From contig NZ_BAMV01000016.1 of NCBI RefSeq assembly GCF_000963925.1, forward strand, positions 62,001 to 126,000: 64,000 bases of DNA, read 5' to 3'. A program made the position numbers and the translations under genes. Under the pieces are notes generated by a model. That model was not told where the DNA came from, ran no database searches, and worked only from the letters and a program-made list of their open reading frames with translations. Origin of the DNA: Acetobacter cibinongensis (GTDB taxonomy: Bacteria > Pseudomonadota > Alphaproteobacteria > Acetobacterales > Acetobacteraceae). This document shows positions 34,427 through 44,706 of this stretch, piece after piece (the first letter of the stretch is position 1; each line of letters opens with the position of its first letter).

Positions 34427-35935
34427 TTAAGCGCCCGCAGAGCGGCTCAGATAACGGTTGCGAATATGGGCAAGGTAGGCGTCTGCTTTAAGGGGGAAGC
34501 CGGTGGCAGTCTGTAAAATTTCTGGCATTGAGGCACTGCTGGCGCGGCTATGCACGTTGGTGCGCAGCCAGTGCATTAGGGGTGAAAAATCGCCCTGCGC
34601 AACAGCGGGTGCAATGTCGGGAGACTGTTCGTAGGCGGCCGTACGCAGTTGCGCAGCCGCCATAGCCCCCAGCGCATAACAGGGGAAGTAGCCAAACAGG
34701 CCCTCCGGCCAATGGATATCCTGCAAGCAGCCGCGCCGGTCATCCGGTACGTCCAGCCCCAGCAGCGCCTTTATGCCGTCGTTAAAGGCACCGGGCAGGT
34801 CTGCCAAAGACAGGTCGCCGCTTACCATTGCTTTTTCCAGCTTATAGCGCACCAGAATATGCGCCGGGTAAGTGACCTCATCAGCGTCTACCCGGATAAA
34901 GCCGGGCTGGACATGAATAAGGTGACGATGCAGGTTTTCGGCCTGCCACGCGGGGGTTTGAGATGCTCCAAAAGCCTCGCGCACATGCGGAGTCACCCAG
35001 TCCACAAATGCACGGGAGCGACAAACCTGCATTTCCACCATAAGGGACTGGCTTTCATGCAGCGTCATGCCGCCAGCTTTGCCTACGGGCTGTGAGACCC
35101 ATTCTGCTGGCAACCCCTGCTCATATAAGGCATGGCCGGTTTCATGCAGCACACCCATCATGGCGGGAATAAAATCGTCTTCCACATAACGGGTTGTCAG
35201 GCGCACATCATAAGTGGCCCCACCGCAGAAGGGATGCGTGCTGACGTCCAGTCTGCCTCGGCTCATGTCAAAGCCAAGCTGTTGCATGAGTCTTCGCCCC
35301 AGAGCTTCCTGCTGCGGGACGGGGAAAGGACCGGTCAGGGGCAGCGCGGGTGGCAAACTGGCCTGTTTTTCCAGCACAGCACTGATCAGGCCGGGTAGGT
35401 CTGCTTCCAGCTTGGTGAAAATAGGGTCGATATGGCTTTGGCGGGTGCCGGGGTCGAACGAATCCAGCAGCGCATCATACGGAGAGAGGCCCATGGCCTG
35501 CCCTTTGGCGGTTGCGGTCTGGCGCGTCAGGTTCAGCACCTCAGTCAGGTGCGGCAGAAAGCCTGCATAGTCGCTCTGTGCCCGGGCTTCGCGCCATGCC
35601 ATCTCACTGCGGGTTATGGCCTGTGTCAGCGCTTCAACCAGATCACCCGGAAGGGCCGTGGCATGAGCATGGCTACGGCGCATTTCTGCCAGATTGGCCT
35701 TTTGCCATGCTGTCAGGGTGGTGCCTGCTTCTGCATCGGCCAGAAGGTCCGTCATTGCAGGGGCGGTCAGAATATCATGGCGCAGCCCGGCAAGGGTCGC
35801 CAAGGTATCGGCCCGCCGGTCAGCAGCGCCGTGCGGCATGATAACTTCCTTGTCCCAGGACAAAATGCCTAAGGCATCATTCAAGGAGGAAAGGCGGGCG
35901 AAATGGCGCTCTAGCGTCTGATAGGCTTTGCTCAT
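34427..35935 (-). CDS. M32 family carboxypeptidase (Taq-type)
   Basis: This 502-residue metallocarboxypeptidase has the zinc motif HETGH (His264, Glu265, His268 in GVLHETGHALYEQG) followed by HESQSLMVEMQ, the family's third-ligand region. The DxRxT-like TYDVRLTTRY motif just before is also present. The ATG at 35935 gives the normal family length; the frame is open to 36214 but the extra residues are not family-like. It is divergent from the TPR gene. Confidence 0.92.
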   Translation of the reverse strand: MSKAYQTLERHFARLSSLNDALGILSWDKEVIMPHGAADRRADTLATLAGLRHDILTAPAMTDLLADAEAGTTLTAWQKANLAEMRRSHAHATALPGDLVEALTQAITRSEMAWREARAQSDYAGFLPHLTEVLNLTRQTATAKGQAMGLSPYDALLDSFDPGTRQSHIDPIFTKLEADLPGLISAVLEKQASLPPALPLTGPFPVPQQEALGRRLMQQLGFDMSRGRLDVSTHPFCGGATYDVRLTTRYVEDDFIPAMMGVLHETGHALYEQGLPAEWVSQPVGKAGGMTLHESQSLMVEMQVCRSRAFVDWVTPHVREAFGASQTPAWQAENLHRHLIHVQPGFIRVDADEVTYPAHILVRYKLEKAMVSGDLSLADLPGAFNDGIKALLGLDVPDDRRGCLQDIHWPEGLFGYFPCYALGAMAAAQLRTAAYEQSPDIAPAVAQGDFSPLMHWLRTNVHSRASSASMPEILQTATGFPLKADAYLAHIRNRYLSRSAGA

Positions 35936-36073
35936 GCCGCCATCATAATGCAGGACACCAGCCAACGGAATGTGCAGCGCTGGCATAAAAAGCCCTAAAG
36001 AGGGATAAATATCGTAGAGGGCTGGGCCATTTGGCATACGGACCTTCCCGACCATGAAACTTAGGACGTGACG

Positions 36074-37951
36074 ATGCAGCAGGTTCCAACAGACTCCGAG
36101 CATGCATCGGTTAACGCGGCGCTGGAGTTGCTGGCGCACGGCAATGCGGAACTGGCAGCCGAGCGCTTGACGGCCCTTGTACGAGCCGCACCTGAGAATG
36201 CCGAGGCATGGCACGGTCTGGCCTGTGTTGCCCGCGCCAACGGCAGCGCGGACTCCGCCTTAAAGCTTGCCGCCAAGGCCATTACACTCAGCCCACAGGC
36301 CCATTTTCATATTACCATGGGGTTGGCGCTCCTTATGCTCGGTCATACGGAACCGGCGCGAGCTGCTGTGAATGTTGCCGTCATGCAAACCCCCCGTGAC
36401 CCGCGCGCCCATCAGGCTATGGCAGATGTGCTGGAGGCACAGGGGCGGGTGGAGGATGCAGCGCAGGCACTTAAAAACGCACTACGTCTGCGCCCATTGG
36501 AAACAGACCGGCATTTGGCGCTTGCCGCCTTTCTGGCGCGGCATGGCCGGGTGGCGGAGGGCATTCGTGCGTCCCAAAAGGCTGTGGCATTGGAGCCGAA
36601 TAATATTTTTGTGCACAATCAGCACGCGCTCTTGCTGGAGAGAGCCGGGAGAATGCGTGATGCAGCGCCACATTTTGCGCAGGTTGCCGCTGCTCTGCCG
36701 AAGAATGCCGCGGCTCTTGCAAACTATGGGGCGGCTCTGTTTGCTCAAGGAGCCTTTGAGGAAGCACAGCAGGTTCTCACCCAATCTGTGCACAAACAGC
36801 CAGACGCAACAGAAACACACAGCAATCTGGGGCTGGTGCACATGGCGCTCGGTGCTCTGCCAGAGGCGGTGGAGCATTTGCAGGCTGCCTGCACCCGGTG
36901 TCCGGACGATGCTCGGCTGGCTACAAATTACGGCACAGCGTTAGCCGAGAGTGGCCGGACGGCAGAAGCAGAAGCGTTGTTCCGCCGTGCAATGGCTCTT
37001 CCCAGTGCGTCAGAGCAGGATAGGGCACGCGCACGCTTTAATCTGGGACCACTTTTGCTGGGTGAGGGACGGTTTGAGGACGGCTGGCGCTATTTTGAGG
37101 CGCGCAAAGACCTCTTGCCCCAGGGTCACACGCAAGGGCTACCAGACTGGAAGGGGCAGGCACAAACCACCCCTGTCTTGCTGTATGCTGAACAGGGGTT
37201 GGGGGATACACTCCAGTTTTCAAGATACATCACTTATGCCGCGTCACGTGCTCCAGTGCTGCTGGTCGTGCCCTCCGCCGTGCGAGGTTTAATGATGCGC
37301 CTTGATTGGGGAGATGCGGTGACCGTATTGCCCGAGGGGGCACATGCGGCAGAGTACGGTGCCACGGCGGCCTGCTCCCTGTTAAGTCTGCCTTATGTTT
37401 TGGGCATGGCTGAACCGTTTGCATGGCAACCGCAAGTTGATCTGCCCTGTCTTGCTCCGGCTGTAACAGAGCAGATACGGGTGGGGCTGTGCTGGGCTGG
37501 TAATCCTACCTATCGTTTTGACCGCAGGCGCTCTTTGAACCCAGTGTGTCTTGAGCCTCTGGCACGGGTGGAAGGGGTGTCTTTTTACTCATTGCAACAA
37601 AACCCGGAAAACCTGCTGCCCTTTGCTTTGGCTCCGCTACCGGAGGGGGATCTGGTGCAGACTGCCAGCATCATACAGGGTTTGGATGCCGTGGTGACGG
37701 TTGATACCGGCATGGCGCATCTTGCTGGCCTGTTGGGAAAACCGACATGGCTGCTCAATCGTTTTGGCGGAGACTGGCGGTGGGCCCAGGGGGCTATAAT
37801 GCATCAGACGACAGGGGAAGAACGCAGCCTCTGGTACCCGAGTGTCAGAGTGGTAACCCAGCCGCAGGCAGGCGAGGGCATGGCCCCATGGCATGAGCCG
37901 GTGGCACGGGTTGCGGCCGCTTTACAGGCTTTGGTGCAAAAGCCTGCCTGA
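36074..37951 (+). CDS. TPR repeat protein with glycosyltransferase-like C-terminal domain
   Basis: This protein of about 625 residues has some eight or nine TPR-like repeats over residues 10-330 (for example AAQALKNALRLRPLETDRHL and AAPHFAQVAAALPKNAAALA). The C-terminal domain (about 350-620) resembles the GT9/GT41-like fold, with LLYAEQGLGDTLQFSRYI, GLCWAGNPTYRFDRRRSL and VVTVDTGMAHLAGLLGKPTW. Such proteins are common in alphaproteobacteria and lack a settled substrate. An ATG at 36074 has AGGA at good spacing; GTG 36068 is too close. Confidence 0.82.
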   Translation: MQQVPTDSEHASVNAALELLAHGNAELAAERLTALVRAAPENAEAWHGLACVARANGSADSALKLAAKAITLSPQAHFHITMGLALLMLGHTEPARAAVNVAVMQTPRDPRAHQAMADVLEAQGRVEDAAQALKNALRLRPLETDRHLALAAFLARHGRVAEGIRASQKAVALEPNNIFVHNQHALLLERAGRMRDAAPHFAQVAAALPKNAAALANYGAALFAQGAFEEAQQVLTQSVHKQPDATETHSNLGLVHMALGALPEAVEHLQAACTRCPDDARLATNYGTALAESGRTAEAEALFRRAMALPSASEQDRARARFNLGPLLLGEGRFEDGWRYFEARKDLLPQGHTQGLPDWKGQAQTTPVLLYAEQGLGDTLQFSRYITYAASRAPVLLVVPSAVRGLMMRLDWGDAVTVLPEGAHAAEYGATAACSLLSLPYVLGMAEPFAWQPQVDLPCLAPAVTEQIRVGLCWAGNPTYRFDRRRSLNPVCLEPLARVEGVSFYSLQQNPENLLPFALAPLPEGDLVQTASIIQGLDAVVTVDTGMAHLAGLLGKPTWLLNRFGGDWRWAQGAIMHQTTGEERSLWYPSVRVVTQPQAGEGMAPWHEPVARVAAALQALVQKPA

Positions 37952-37980
37952 AGGCGGTTGCCCCCGCCACGCAGGCCCTT

Positions 37981-40644
37981 ATGATAAGCGGTATGACGCG
38001 TTATTCTCCCGAGGGTGCCACCCCTGCCATGGCGCAATGGTTTGCGCTGAAAGCAGAAAATCCAGAAGCCTTGCTGTTTTTCCGCATGGGCGATTTCTAC
38101 GAACTGTTTTTTGACGATGCCACAGCCGCAGCAGCGGCGCTGGACATCGCCCTGACAGCGCGTGGCAACCATGCCGGGGAGCCCATACCCATGTGTGGTG
38201 TGCCGGTAGCTGCGGCCTCAGCCTATCTGGCACGGTTAATCCGGCGTGGGTTCCGTGTTGCCGTGGCAGAACAGACAGAGGCACCACGTAAGGGAAAAGG
38301 GGCCAGTAAAGGCCCTCTGGCGCGCGCTGTGGTGCGGGTTATTACTCCCGGCACCCTGACAGAGGACGAATTGCTGGAGCCGGGGCGCTCCAACCTGTTG
38401 CTGGCCTTGGTAGAGTCTACGGCTTCCACTGGACGGGGCCGTAAGAGCAAAAATGCTGAAGCCGCACAGCCGGAGGCTCCTCTTGGTGCAGCGTGGATTG
38501 ATGTGTCCACCGGCCTGTTTGAGACAGCGCACATCACGCAAAAAAATCTGGCTGGACTGCTTGGGCGTCTCGATCCCGCCGAAATTCTTGTGCCGCCGGG
38601 TTTTCCATTAGGGGATTTTGAAAGCTGCCGTGCGCCAGATGTGCTGGTGCCCGGTGTAGAGGCCGCCCGCCAACGGTTGGCCTCCGCTTTCAGCGTTGCC
38701 AGTGTAGATGCGTTTGGCACATTTTCAGACGAGGAAGCGGTAGCTGCGGCTCTGGCGGTTGAATATGTGCAACGCAGCCAGGCCGGGAAGCTGCCTCGCC
38801 TGGCACATCCCAGCCCCCAAACCGATGGTGGTATTCTGGGCATAGACCCAGCTACGCGGGCTAGTCTGGATATTTTGCGGGCGCGTGATGGCGGGATGGA
38901 GCATACGCTTTTTTCTGCTGTTAATCGGGCTGTGACCGCTGCCGGTGCGCGCCTTCTGGCAGAATGGCTGGCAGCACCTCTGACCGATACAGGGCGTATT
39001 GCAGCACGACAGGAGGGGTGGGTGTGGCTGCGTGATGCCGGAACCTGCCGTGACAGCCTGCGCGATGCGCTGAAGAAAGCGCCCGATATTGCCCGTGCCC
39101 TCGGGCGTCTTTCATTGGGACGGGGCCAACCACGAGACCTTGCCAGCATACGGGACGGTCTGGCCGCTGCAAGAGAGGCTGCATCTGCCTTAGGCGGTAG
39201 CAAGGCGGACCTTCCACCTTATCTGGACAAGGCTGTAAGCCGTCTTGGTGTGGCAACAGACCTTCAGGCAGAACTGACGCGCGCACTGGCCGAAAACTTG
39301 CCTGCCCGACTGGAAGATGGTGGCGTTATTGCCGCCGGTTATGATGGTGAACTGGATGGCTACAGGGGGCTGCGGGATAACTCCCGCCGCATTGTAGCCG
39401 GGTTGCAGACAGATTATGCCGCCCGATTCGGTGTGGCCAGTCTGAAGATCAAGCACCACGCCCAGCTTGGCTATGTGATTGAGGTTCCAGTTTCTGCCAG
39501 TAGCCGCATGAAAGATCAGGACGGGCTGATGTTCCGTCAGGGTACGGCCAGTAATGCCCGTTTCTCCACGGAAGAACTCTCTGGTCTGGATGCCAAGATT
39601 GCGGAAGCCGGTGAACGTGCGGCTGCGCGGGAAAAAGGCTTGTTTACGGCCTTGGCTGAGGCCGTGCTGGCGGAGCAGGATGTGCCCGTTCTGGCCAAGG
39701 CACTGGCTGTATTGGATGTCTTGCAGTCCTGCGCGGCCCTTGCTGCGGGTGGTAGCTGGTGCAGACCTGTGGTGACGGATGATGGCGCATTTGACCTGCA
39801 CGGTTGCCGCCACCCGGTTGTTGAAGCCGCTCTGCCAAAAGGCACACGCTTTACCCCCAACGGCTGTGACCTTTCGCCAAAACGGCGCGTCATGTTGCTG
39901 ACCGGGCCTAACATGGCGGGGAAATCCACCTTCCTGCGGCAGACCGCTCTCGCCATTATTCTGGCACAGGGTGGTTTTCCTGTGGCGGCGGACAAGGCGC
40001 ATATTGGAGTGGTGGATCAGCTTTTCTCCCGCGTTGGCGCGTCGGACGATCTGGCGCGGGGTCGCTCCACTTTCATGGTGGAAATGACCGAGACCGCAGC
40101 GATTCTCAATCAGGCCGGTCCACGCTCTCTGGTTGTGGTGGATGAAATCGGGCGCGGAACAGCTACATTGGATGGCTTGGCCATTGCGTGGTCTGTTTTG
40201 GAAGCCTTGCATTCAACGGTAAGATGCCGTGCAATTTTTGCAACGCACTTCCACGAACTCTCAGGTTTGGTTGATACCCTGCCCAGGCTGTCCCCCCACA
40301 CAATGGCGGTGCGGGAGTGGCGTGGGCAAATTGTGTTCCTGCACGAAGTTTTGGCCGGTTCAGCTAAAAAAAGCTGGGGTGTGCATGTTGCACGGCTGGC
40401 AGGCGTCCCTACGTCAGTTGTAGAGCGGGCAGGGCGTTTGCTGCGGGAGCTGGAAAAAGACCACGCAACAGGCCCCAAACCTCTGCCACTGTTCGACACG
40501 CAGAAGACTATACCGCAAGAGGACGAAACTACGTTAAGAAAGCGTCTGGTGGATCTGGACGTGGACGCCCTGACACCTCGTGCAGCACTGGATATGCTCT
40601 ATGAGCTTCACAAGGAAGCCATGCACGATACCAAGAGCGCTTAG
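37981..40644 (+). CDS. mutS: DNA mismatch repair protein MutS
   Basis: This 887-residue protein recognises mismatches. The N-terminal clamp motif FFRMGDFYELFFDDA carries the Phe-x-Glu mismatch wedge. The C-terminal ATPase has Walker A LLTGPNMAGKSTFLRQTALA, FSRVGASDDLARGRSTFMVE, Walker B VVVDEIGRGTATLDGLAIAW, and ATHFHELSGL. The length is normal. glnD follows, an order shared by many alphaproteobacteria. ATG 37993 is an alternative start. Confidence 0.97.
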   Translation: MISGMTRYSPEGATPAMAQWFALKAENPEALLFFRMGDFYELFFDDATAAAAALDIALTARGNHAGEPIPMCGVPVAAASAYLARLIRRGFRVAVAEQTEAPRKGKGASKGPLARAVVRVITPGTLTEDELLEPGRSNLLLALVESTASTGRGRKSKNAEAAQPEAPLGAAWIDVSTGLFETAHITQKNLAGLLGRLDPAEILVPPGFPLGDFESCRAPDVLVPGVEAARQRLASAFSVASVDAFGTFSDEEAVAAALAVEYVQRSQAGKLPRLAHPSPQTDGGILGIDPATRASLDILRARDGGMEHTLFSAVNRAVTAAGARLLAEWLAAPLTDTGRIAARQEGWVWLRDAGTCRDSLRDALKKAPDIARALGRLSLGRGQPRDLASIRDGLAAAREAASALGGSKADLPPYLDKAVSRLGVATDLQAELTRALAENLPARLEDGGVIAAGYDGELDGYRGLRDNSRRIVAGLQTDYAARFGVASLKIKHHAQLGYVIEVPVSASSRMKDQDGLMFRQGTASNARFSTEELSGLDAKIAEAGERAAAREKGLFTALAEAVLAEQDVPVLAKALAVLDVLQSCAALAAGGSWCRPVVTDDGAFDLHGCRHPVVEAALPKGTRFTPNGCDLSPKRRVMLLTGPNMAGKSTFLRQTALAIILAQGGFPVAADKAHIGVVDQLFSRVGASDDLARGRSTFMVEMTETAAILNQAGPRSLVVVDEIGRGTATLDGLAIAWSVLEALHSTVRCRAIFATHFHELSGLVDTLPRLSPHTMAVREWRGQIVFLHEVLAGSAKKSWGVHVARLAGVPTSVVERAGRLLRELEKDHATGPKPLPLFDTQKTIPQEDETTLRKRLVDLDVDALTPRAALDMLYELHKEAMHDTKSA

Positions 40645-40704
40645 GCGTGCTAGACTAACCTCACTTATCTCAAGACCTGTCTTTTGGAGCAGAACTCGAC
40701 CGCA

Positions 40705-43656
40705 ATGCCGCACGCCCCTGTAAATGCCGCCCCCGGGCAGCCTGATGTCGCCGCATTGGCCCTTCTTACTCCGGAAGGGCTGGCAGTCTGCCTTGCCCGG
40801 GAACTGAGGGATGCAACCCCGCCAAGTGCTACCATCCCGCCGCGTGATGAAGCCGTGGCTATCTTTCGGCGCTATCTTGGCCGTTATCAGGCAGATGTAC
40901 GCGCACGGTTTGAGCGGCATGACCTCAAGGGGGCTGCTGCCGCAAAGCTTATTGCTGCGTTTACCGATGTGCTGCTGCGCGGGATAGTTGACCTTGCTCT
41001 CCGCGCTACTGGTTCCGCCAGCGGTGTGGAGGAAATCGGCTCAGAAGGGTGTTCCAGTGGGCGGCTGGTTGTGGCTGCTACTGGTGGTTATGGCCGTGGG
41101 CTGCTTGCACCGTTCAGTGACATTGACCTCCTGTTTCTGACAGAAGAGGGCAATGTTAGTGATGCCCACCGACTGGTGGAATATGTCCTCTATTTCCTGT
41201 GGGACTTGGGCGTGAAGGTCGGCCACGCCACCCGCACCATTACCGAATGTATTGAAGAAGCCCGCAAGGACACCACTGTTCGCACAGCCTTGCTGGATGC
41301 CCGCCTTCTGGCGGGTGATGCCGCGCTGTTTGCCATGCTGGAAGCGCGTTACATTGTCGCCTGCGTGGAAGCCGGAGCCTCTGGTTTTATTCATGACAAG
41401 CGGCGTGAGCGGCTGGAGCGGCATCGCCGTTTTGGGGATAGCCCGTATCTTGTTGAGCCCAATATCAAGGAAGGCCGGGGCGGCCTGCGTGACCTGCAAA
41501 CGCTGTACTGGATGTGCCGCAACACCTTTGGCACCCGGCATGTTACGGACCTGCTGGCACCAGACTTTATCTGGATGGGCATACTCACCGCGCAGGAAGC
41601 GGCCCGTGCCCGCCGCTCGTGGGACTTTTTATGGACCGTCCGGCTTCACCTCCACTACGTGGCTGGTCGGGCGGAAGAGCGCCTGACATTTGACATGCAG
41701 CCCGTTATTGGCGCGCGGATGGGGTACACCCGTCATGGTCGCCAGAATGGCGTTGAGCGCTTTATGCGGCATTACTTCCTGACAGCGCGTGAAGTTATGC
41801 GCCTGACCCATGTACTGGAACCCGCCGTACTCAGGCAGGCGCAAGGGCCTGTGGCCACGGCCGCCAAACCGGATGATGCCATGCGGGAAGCAGGCTTTAC
41901 CCTGCTTGATGGGCAAATCCTGCCAGAGCGCGGTATCTCGTTTGACCATGAACCTATCAAGATGATGCAGTTGCTGGACTGGGCGCGTAACCGCCGCAGG
42001 CCGCTGCACCCCATGGCGCGGCATCAGCTTATCCGGTGGGAACGGCGGGCTATGGCCTTGCGCGAAGACCCGGAAGCAGCCCGTATTTTTCTGGACCTGC
42101 TGTGTGGGGATTCGCCCAGCCCTGAGCCATCCGGCCGCCGCCGCCGGGAAGTGGCCATGCCGTCCGATTCCGAAGCGCAGGTTATGACCAGCTATGAGCA
42201 ACATGCGCCTCCGGGTCATGCCCACTGGCTGCATATTCTGAACGAGACGGGTATTTTTGGCCGGCTTATTCCTGACTGGGCACGCATCGTCGGCCAGATG
42301 CAGTTTGATACCTATCATGTGTTCACAGTGGATGAGCATACGATAGAGGCCGTCCGCATTATGGACGAAGTGGCCGCAGGCCGCATGGCCGATGAAATTC
42401 CGGTTGCGTATGAACTGGTCAAGGGCCTGCATTCCCGCCGGGCGCTGTACATGGCCGTCCTGCTTCATGATGTGGCCAAGGGGCGCGGGGGCGATCATTC
42501 GGAAATCGGGTCGGAAATTGCGGCTGAACTCTGCCCCAAGCTTGGCATGTCCGGGGAAGAGACAGAGACAGTTTCCTGGCTGGTCCTGCATCATCTGCTA
42601 TTGAGCCATACCGCCTTCCAGCGGGATATTGATGATCCCAAAACCATTCTGGATGTGGCGGATATCGTGCAGTCTCCAGAGCGCCTGCGTCTGCTGTTGC
42701 TGCTGACTATTGTGGACATGCGTGCCGTCAGTTCCCGCGTCTGGAATGCATGGAAGGCCACCTTGCTGCGCGAGCTTTATGTACGCGTGGCGGAAGTTCT
42801 GGCGGGTGGTCTGGCAACGACCGAGCGCGATGTGCGCGTACGTCATGCCAAAGACATAACAGCCGAAATTCTGGCAGAAGATGGTGTGGCCCAGCCGGAT
42901 ATTGAGCGCTTTCTAGAGCTTGGTTATGCAGGATACTGGCTGTCGTTCGACCACGAAACCCATAAGCGCCATGCCCGCCTGATCCGGGAAGCTGATGCAC
43001 GGGAAGCGCCGTTGACGGTCGAAGTTCTGCCTCTGCCTGCACGTGGCGTCACGGAAGTGACCGTATATTCCGTGGACGTACCGGGACTGTTCTCCAAAAT
43101 AGCAGGGGCTCTTGCTCTGGCCGGTGCGTCCATTGTGGATGCGCGTATTCATACCATGATGCATGGCATGGCGCTGGATACCTTCTGGATTCAGGATACG
43201 GCAGGCAGCGCGTATGAAGAAACACACCGGCTGGTGCGCCTCTCTTCCTTGATAGAGCAGGCATTGAGCGGCCAGATTGATATTAAGGCTGATATTGCCC
43301 GGGCAGGCTTTGGCCATATGCCGCTGCGTATGCGGGCCATTCATGTGCCGCCCCGCGTGGTGATTGATAACGGGGCGTCAAATACCTACACGGTTATCGA
43401 AATCAACGGGCGTGACCGGCCCGGCTTGCTGCATGATGTGACTGCCACCATGAGCGATGAAAGTCTGCAAATCGCCTCAGCCCATATTACCACCTACGGG
43501 GTGCGGGCTGTGGACGTTTTCTACGTGAAAGATCTGTTCGGCCTGAAAATTACCGACAAAAAGCGGCTGGATGAAATACGGGAAAACCTGCTTGCATGCA
43601 TGAAGGCAGCCGAAGCAGAAGCCAAAGCCTTGCTGGATGCCAAGATGTCTGCCTGA
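40705..43656 (+). CDS. glnD: bifunctional PII uridylyltransferase / uridylyl-removing enzyme
   Basis: This enzyme of about 983 residues senses glutamine and uridylylates or deuridylylates PII. It has the nucleotidyltransferase motif GGYGRGLLAPFSDIDLLFL, the middle domain GRGGLRDLQTLYWMCR, an HD domain (LLHDVAKGRGGDHSEIG) for uridylyl removal, and two C-terminal ACT domains (VTVYSVDVPGLFSKIAGALA and VIEINGRDRPGLLHDVTATM). All parts are intact. A TTG at 40684 would add seven residues; the ATG is preferred. Confidence 0.95.
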   Translation: MPHAPVNAAPGQPDVAALALLTPEGLAVCLARELRDATPPSATIPPRDEAVAIFRRYLGRYQADVRARFERHDLKGAAAAKLIAAFTDVLLRGIVDLALRATGSASGVEEIGSEGCSSGRLVVAATGGYGRGLLAPFSDIDLLFLTEEGNVSDAHRLVEYVLYFLWDLGVKVGHATRTITECIEEARKDTTVRTALLDARLLAGDAALFAMLEARYIVACVEAGASGFIHDKRRERLERHRRFGDSPYLVEPNIKEGRGGLRDLQTLYWMCRNTFGTRHVTDLLAPDFIWMGILTAQEAARARRSWDFLWTVRLHLHYVAGRAEERLTFDMQPVIGARMGYTRHGRQNGVERFMRHYFLTAREVMRLTHVLEPAVLRQAQGPVATAAKPDDAMREAGFTLLDGQILPERGISFDHEPIKMMQLLDWARNRRRPLHPMARHQLIRWERRAMALREDPEAARIFLDLLCGDSPSPEPSGRRRREVAMPSDSEAQVMTSYEQHAPPGHAHWLHILNETGIFGRLIPDWARIVGQMQFDTYHVFTVDEHTIEAVRIMDEVAAGRMADEIPVAYELVKGLHSRRALYMAVLLHDVAKGRGGDHSEIGSEIAAELCPKLGMSGEETETVSWLVLHHLLLSHTAFQRDIDDPKTILDVADIVQSPERLRLLLLLTIVDMRAVSSRVWNAWKATLLRELYVRVAEVLAGGLATTERDVRVRHAKDITAEILAEDGVAQPDIERFLELGYAGYWLSFDHETHKRHARLIREADAREAPLTVEVLPLPARGVTEVTVYSVDVPGLFSKIAGALALAGASIVDARIHTMMHGMALDTFWIQDTAGSAYEETHRLVRLSSLIEQALSGQIDIKADIARAGFGHMPLRMRAIHVPPRVVIDNGASNTYTVIEINGRDRPGLLHDVTATMSDESLQIASAHITTYGVRAVDVFYVKDLFGLKITDKKRLDEIRENLLACMKAAEAEAKALLDAKMSA

Positions 43657-43683
43657 TGGGCGGCAGAGGCACTTAAAAACAGT

Positions 43684-43723
43684 AAAAGCGGCAGGCCGGG
43701 GTCATCCGGCCTGCCGCTTTTTT
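43684..43723. terminator. strong bidirectional terminator
   Basis: AAAAGCGGCAGGCCGG (43684-43699) pairs with CCGGCCTGCCGCTTTT (43706-43721) around a 6-nt loop. It separates glnD from the convergent Nudix gene, with T runs on both strands. Confidence 0.9.
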
Positions 43724-43726
43724 ATC

Positions 43727-44587
43727 CTACCGTTTGCCTGGGCTTGCCGGGGAGAGGCCTTTATCCAACCCCTGACGCAGCGCTACCCCGACATCTGAAT
43801 GTGGGTCGATCAAGCCGTGGCGCAGGAAAAGGTCAATCAGCACAAGGTTGACGTTAAACTTGAACTCATCCGTATCCCGCACGAGCGTAAAGGCTTCGGT
43901 CAGGGGCATGAGTGTAAAGGATTCAACCTCACCGTCAGCGGCAACCGGCTCAAAACTTTCCGGCAACAGCAGGTCGTAGCAATACAGAATATCGCGCCTC
44001 AACCCTTCCGGCCTGTTCAAGGCATATAAAATGCGCCCTTTGTTTTGCGCCTGACCTGCCAAGTCAGGTCCAATGCTGGCTTCTTCTTCTGCTTCCTTTA
44101 ACAAGGCGGCGTGGGGGGCATAGCCTGCGGGTACGCCGCCAGCCACCAAGTGGTCGAGTTTGCCGGGGTCGAGCCGCTTATTACGGGCACGGCGGCCTGT
44201 CCATAAATGCAGGCCATTTGCTTTGTGAACCAGTCCGTTCATATGCACGCCGATGGCGACAAACCCGAACAAGGGCAACGCACCACGGTCAATCCGGCCC
44301 ACAACCGGTGTATCCAGGTCAGGCATGACATCAAAAAGTTCATGATGGGAGCGGTAAAAGCCTTCCTGCGCCAAAGTCTCGCCCCGCGCTTCCAGTTCGG
44401 TCGGGTTGGCCAGAGCAAAGCCTTGCGTGCGTGAGCCAAGGCCTGCCTGCTCCAGCCGGTCAGCAATGGCAGGATCTATCCAGCCTGCCTGTTTGCCTCC
44501 CAACCGGAAAGGGAAGCGCGCGCCGGGTATCTCCGCTGTGTTGCATTCCCTGAGGTGGCGTAGAAAAGGCGTATCGTCTGACGGCAT
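43727..44587 (-). CDS. Nudix hydrolase with N-terminal DUF4743-type domain
   Basis: This 286-residue protein has an N-terminal region resembling DUF4743 (about 1-120) and a Nudix domain (about 120-270). The Nudix box is GGVPAGYAPHAALLKEAEEE followed by ASI: the REUxEE core is KEAEEE, the upstream Glu is Tyr and the last Gly is Ser. These changes resemble the eukaryotic-like family near yeast YJR142W and thiamine pyrophosphokinase-linked Nudix enzymes, so thiamine diphosphate analogues are a possible substrate (inference). AGGA precedes the ATG at 44587; ATG 44602 is upstream. Confidence 0.8.
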   Translation of the reverse strand: MPSDDTPFLRHLRECNTAEIPGARFPFRLGGKQAGWIDPAIADRLEQAGLGSRTQGFALANPTELEARGETLAQEGFYRSHHELFDVMPDLDTPVVGRIDRGALPLFGFVAIGVHMNGLVHKANGLHLWTGRRARNKRLDPGKLDHLVAGGVPAGYAPHAALLKEAEEEASIGPDLAGQAQNKGRILYALNRPEGLRRDILYCYDLLLPESFEPVAADGEVESFTLMPLTEAFTLVRDTDEFKFNVNLVLIDLFLRHGLIDPHSDVGVALRQGLDKGLSPASPGKR

Positions 44588-44706
44588 GAAAAATCCTGTC
44601 ATGCTGATGCTAAAAATGAAGTATCAGCCTTTTATCTGGCTTGTGTGGGCCAGAGGCAAGGTGTGGCGGGGTTGCAAAATGTAAAAGGCGTGGCACATCC
44701 GTCTGT

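Noticed and set aside
39190-40212. A 340-codon minus-strand frame inside mutS.
   Set aside because: It lies opposite conserved MutS domains, has no family features and no promoter or ribosome site.
41629-42594. A 321-codon minus-strand frame inside glnD.
   Set aside because: It is a shadow of the HD-domain region, with His/Arg/Pro-rich composition typical of antisense frames.
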